From Bacteroidales bacterium UBA1410 (GTDB taxonomy: Bacteria > Bacteroidota > Bacteroidia > Bacteroidales > Dysgonomonadaceae), in contig DBPW01000026.1 of assembly GCA_002305015.1 (NCBI GenBank), positions 16,721 to 80,720 on the forward strand: 64,000 nt of DNA, given 5' to 3'. Under the pieces are notes generated by a model that was given only the letters and a program-made list of their open reading frames with translations, made no database searches and was not told the DNA's origin. The translations under genes and the position numbers were made by a program. How positions within the stretch are numbered: the first letter of the stretch is position 1; each line of letters begins with the position of its first letter. Positions 63,920 to 64,000 of this stretch are shown here, piece by piece.

Positions 63920-64000
63920 TGTCGACATTACGGTTTAAAGCAGTAGAAAAAGCATCGCAACATTTACCCGTGGAATTTTCGGCTCCGGGAAAATTACCGT
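63920..64000 (+). CDS. probable glutamine synthetase type III, 3' partial
   Basis: Only 27 codons before the window ends. The start MSTLRFKAVEKASQHLPVEF matches my recollection of GlnN-type (type III) glutamine synthetases of Bacteroidetes, which begin with a similar M..LRFKAVE stretch. No catalytic motif is in reach. Own promoter box at 63842. Confidence 0.55.

Noticed and set aside
1..64000. tRNA, rRNA, CRISPR, phage or insertion-sequence genes
   Set aside because: None was seen: no cloverleaf-like or rRNA sequence, no regularly spaced direct repeats, no transposase or integrase motifs.

Overview
The window looks like a chromosomal segment of a fermentative, glycan-degrading member of the Bacteroidales. 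The evidence is a SusC/SusD pair, a hybrid two-component regulator with a Reg_prop propeller and AraC output domain, lipoprotein and signal-peptide glycosidases, DUF5606 and DUF2582 proteins, and repeated promoter-like boxes of the Bacteroidetes form TAnnTTTG with an upstream TTTG or TTG. Base composition is moderately AT-rich. I cannot name the genus. No tRNA, rRNA, CRISPR array, transposase or phage gene was seen.

Layout. (1) 1-7730: a hybrid two-component regulator (5' end cut by the window) runs into a DUF4861 protein, glucuronate isomerase (uxaC) and tagaturonate epimerase (uxaE), which looks like a uronate/pectin catabolic unit. (2) 7881-12193, minus strand: DPP-IV-type peptidase, lipoyl synthase and a membrane protein with a degenerate Nudix domain. 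Divergent to it is an M3 peptidase (12785-14881). Both peptidase genes carry nearly the same 34-bp promoter, and a dispersed non-coding repeat lies between them. (3) 15154-17738: RRM protein, TsaB, CDGSH iron-sulfur protein and a GH20-like secreted protein. (4) 17756-21878, minus: ffh-folD, then an ECF sigma / anti-sigma / Spy-like / EF-hand-like secreted protein cassette. (5) 22048-28549: GH10-like lipid-free secreted hydrolase, Fur-family regulator, purA, zinc peptidase and the threonine-to-glycine pair kbl-tdh. (6) 28596-40046: lactonase lipoprotein, DUF5606, cdsA, DUF2582, galE, a FemAB/GNAT-like acyltransferase, plsC, a small membrane protein, kdsB, an NfeD-type membrane protease and a RelA whose hydrolase motif is lost.

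(7) 40642-55309 is the main catabolic island: an almost complete sialic acid (nan) locus. It holds N-acylglucosamine 2-epimerase, a SusC/SusD outer-membrane uptake pair, an SGNH esterase (probable sialate O-acetylesterase), a lipoprotein sialidase with five Asp boxes, a kelch-type mutarotase, a GH20 hexosaminidase, an MFS transporter and N-acetylneuraminate lyase. Together they would de-acetylate and release sialic acid from host glycans, trim exposed HexNAc, import Neu5Ac, split it to ManNAc and pyruvate, and epimerise ManNAc to GlcNAc. The layout closely resembles the nan loci known from Tannerella forsythia and Bacteroides fragilis.

(8) 56076-64000: rimP-nusA-infB preceded by a leader with a terminator-like hairpin, then a Skp/OmpH protein, murI-cvpA-psd in overlapping frames, and the first 27 codons of a probable type III glutamine synthetase.

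The most unusual signals are non-coding: the two-copy dispersed repeat (12398-12652 and 55449-55705), the matched divergent promoters at 12247-12280 and 12721-12754, and structured stretches at 16508-16629, 55756-55878 and 56033-56060. All annotation is by eye; no search or folding program was run.
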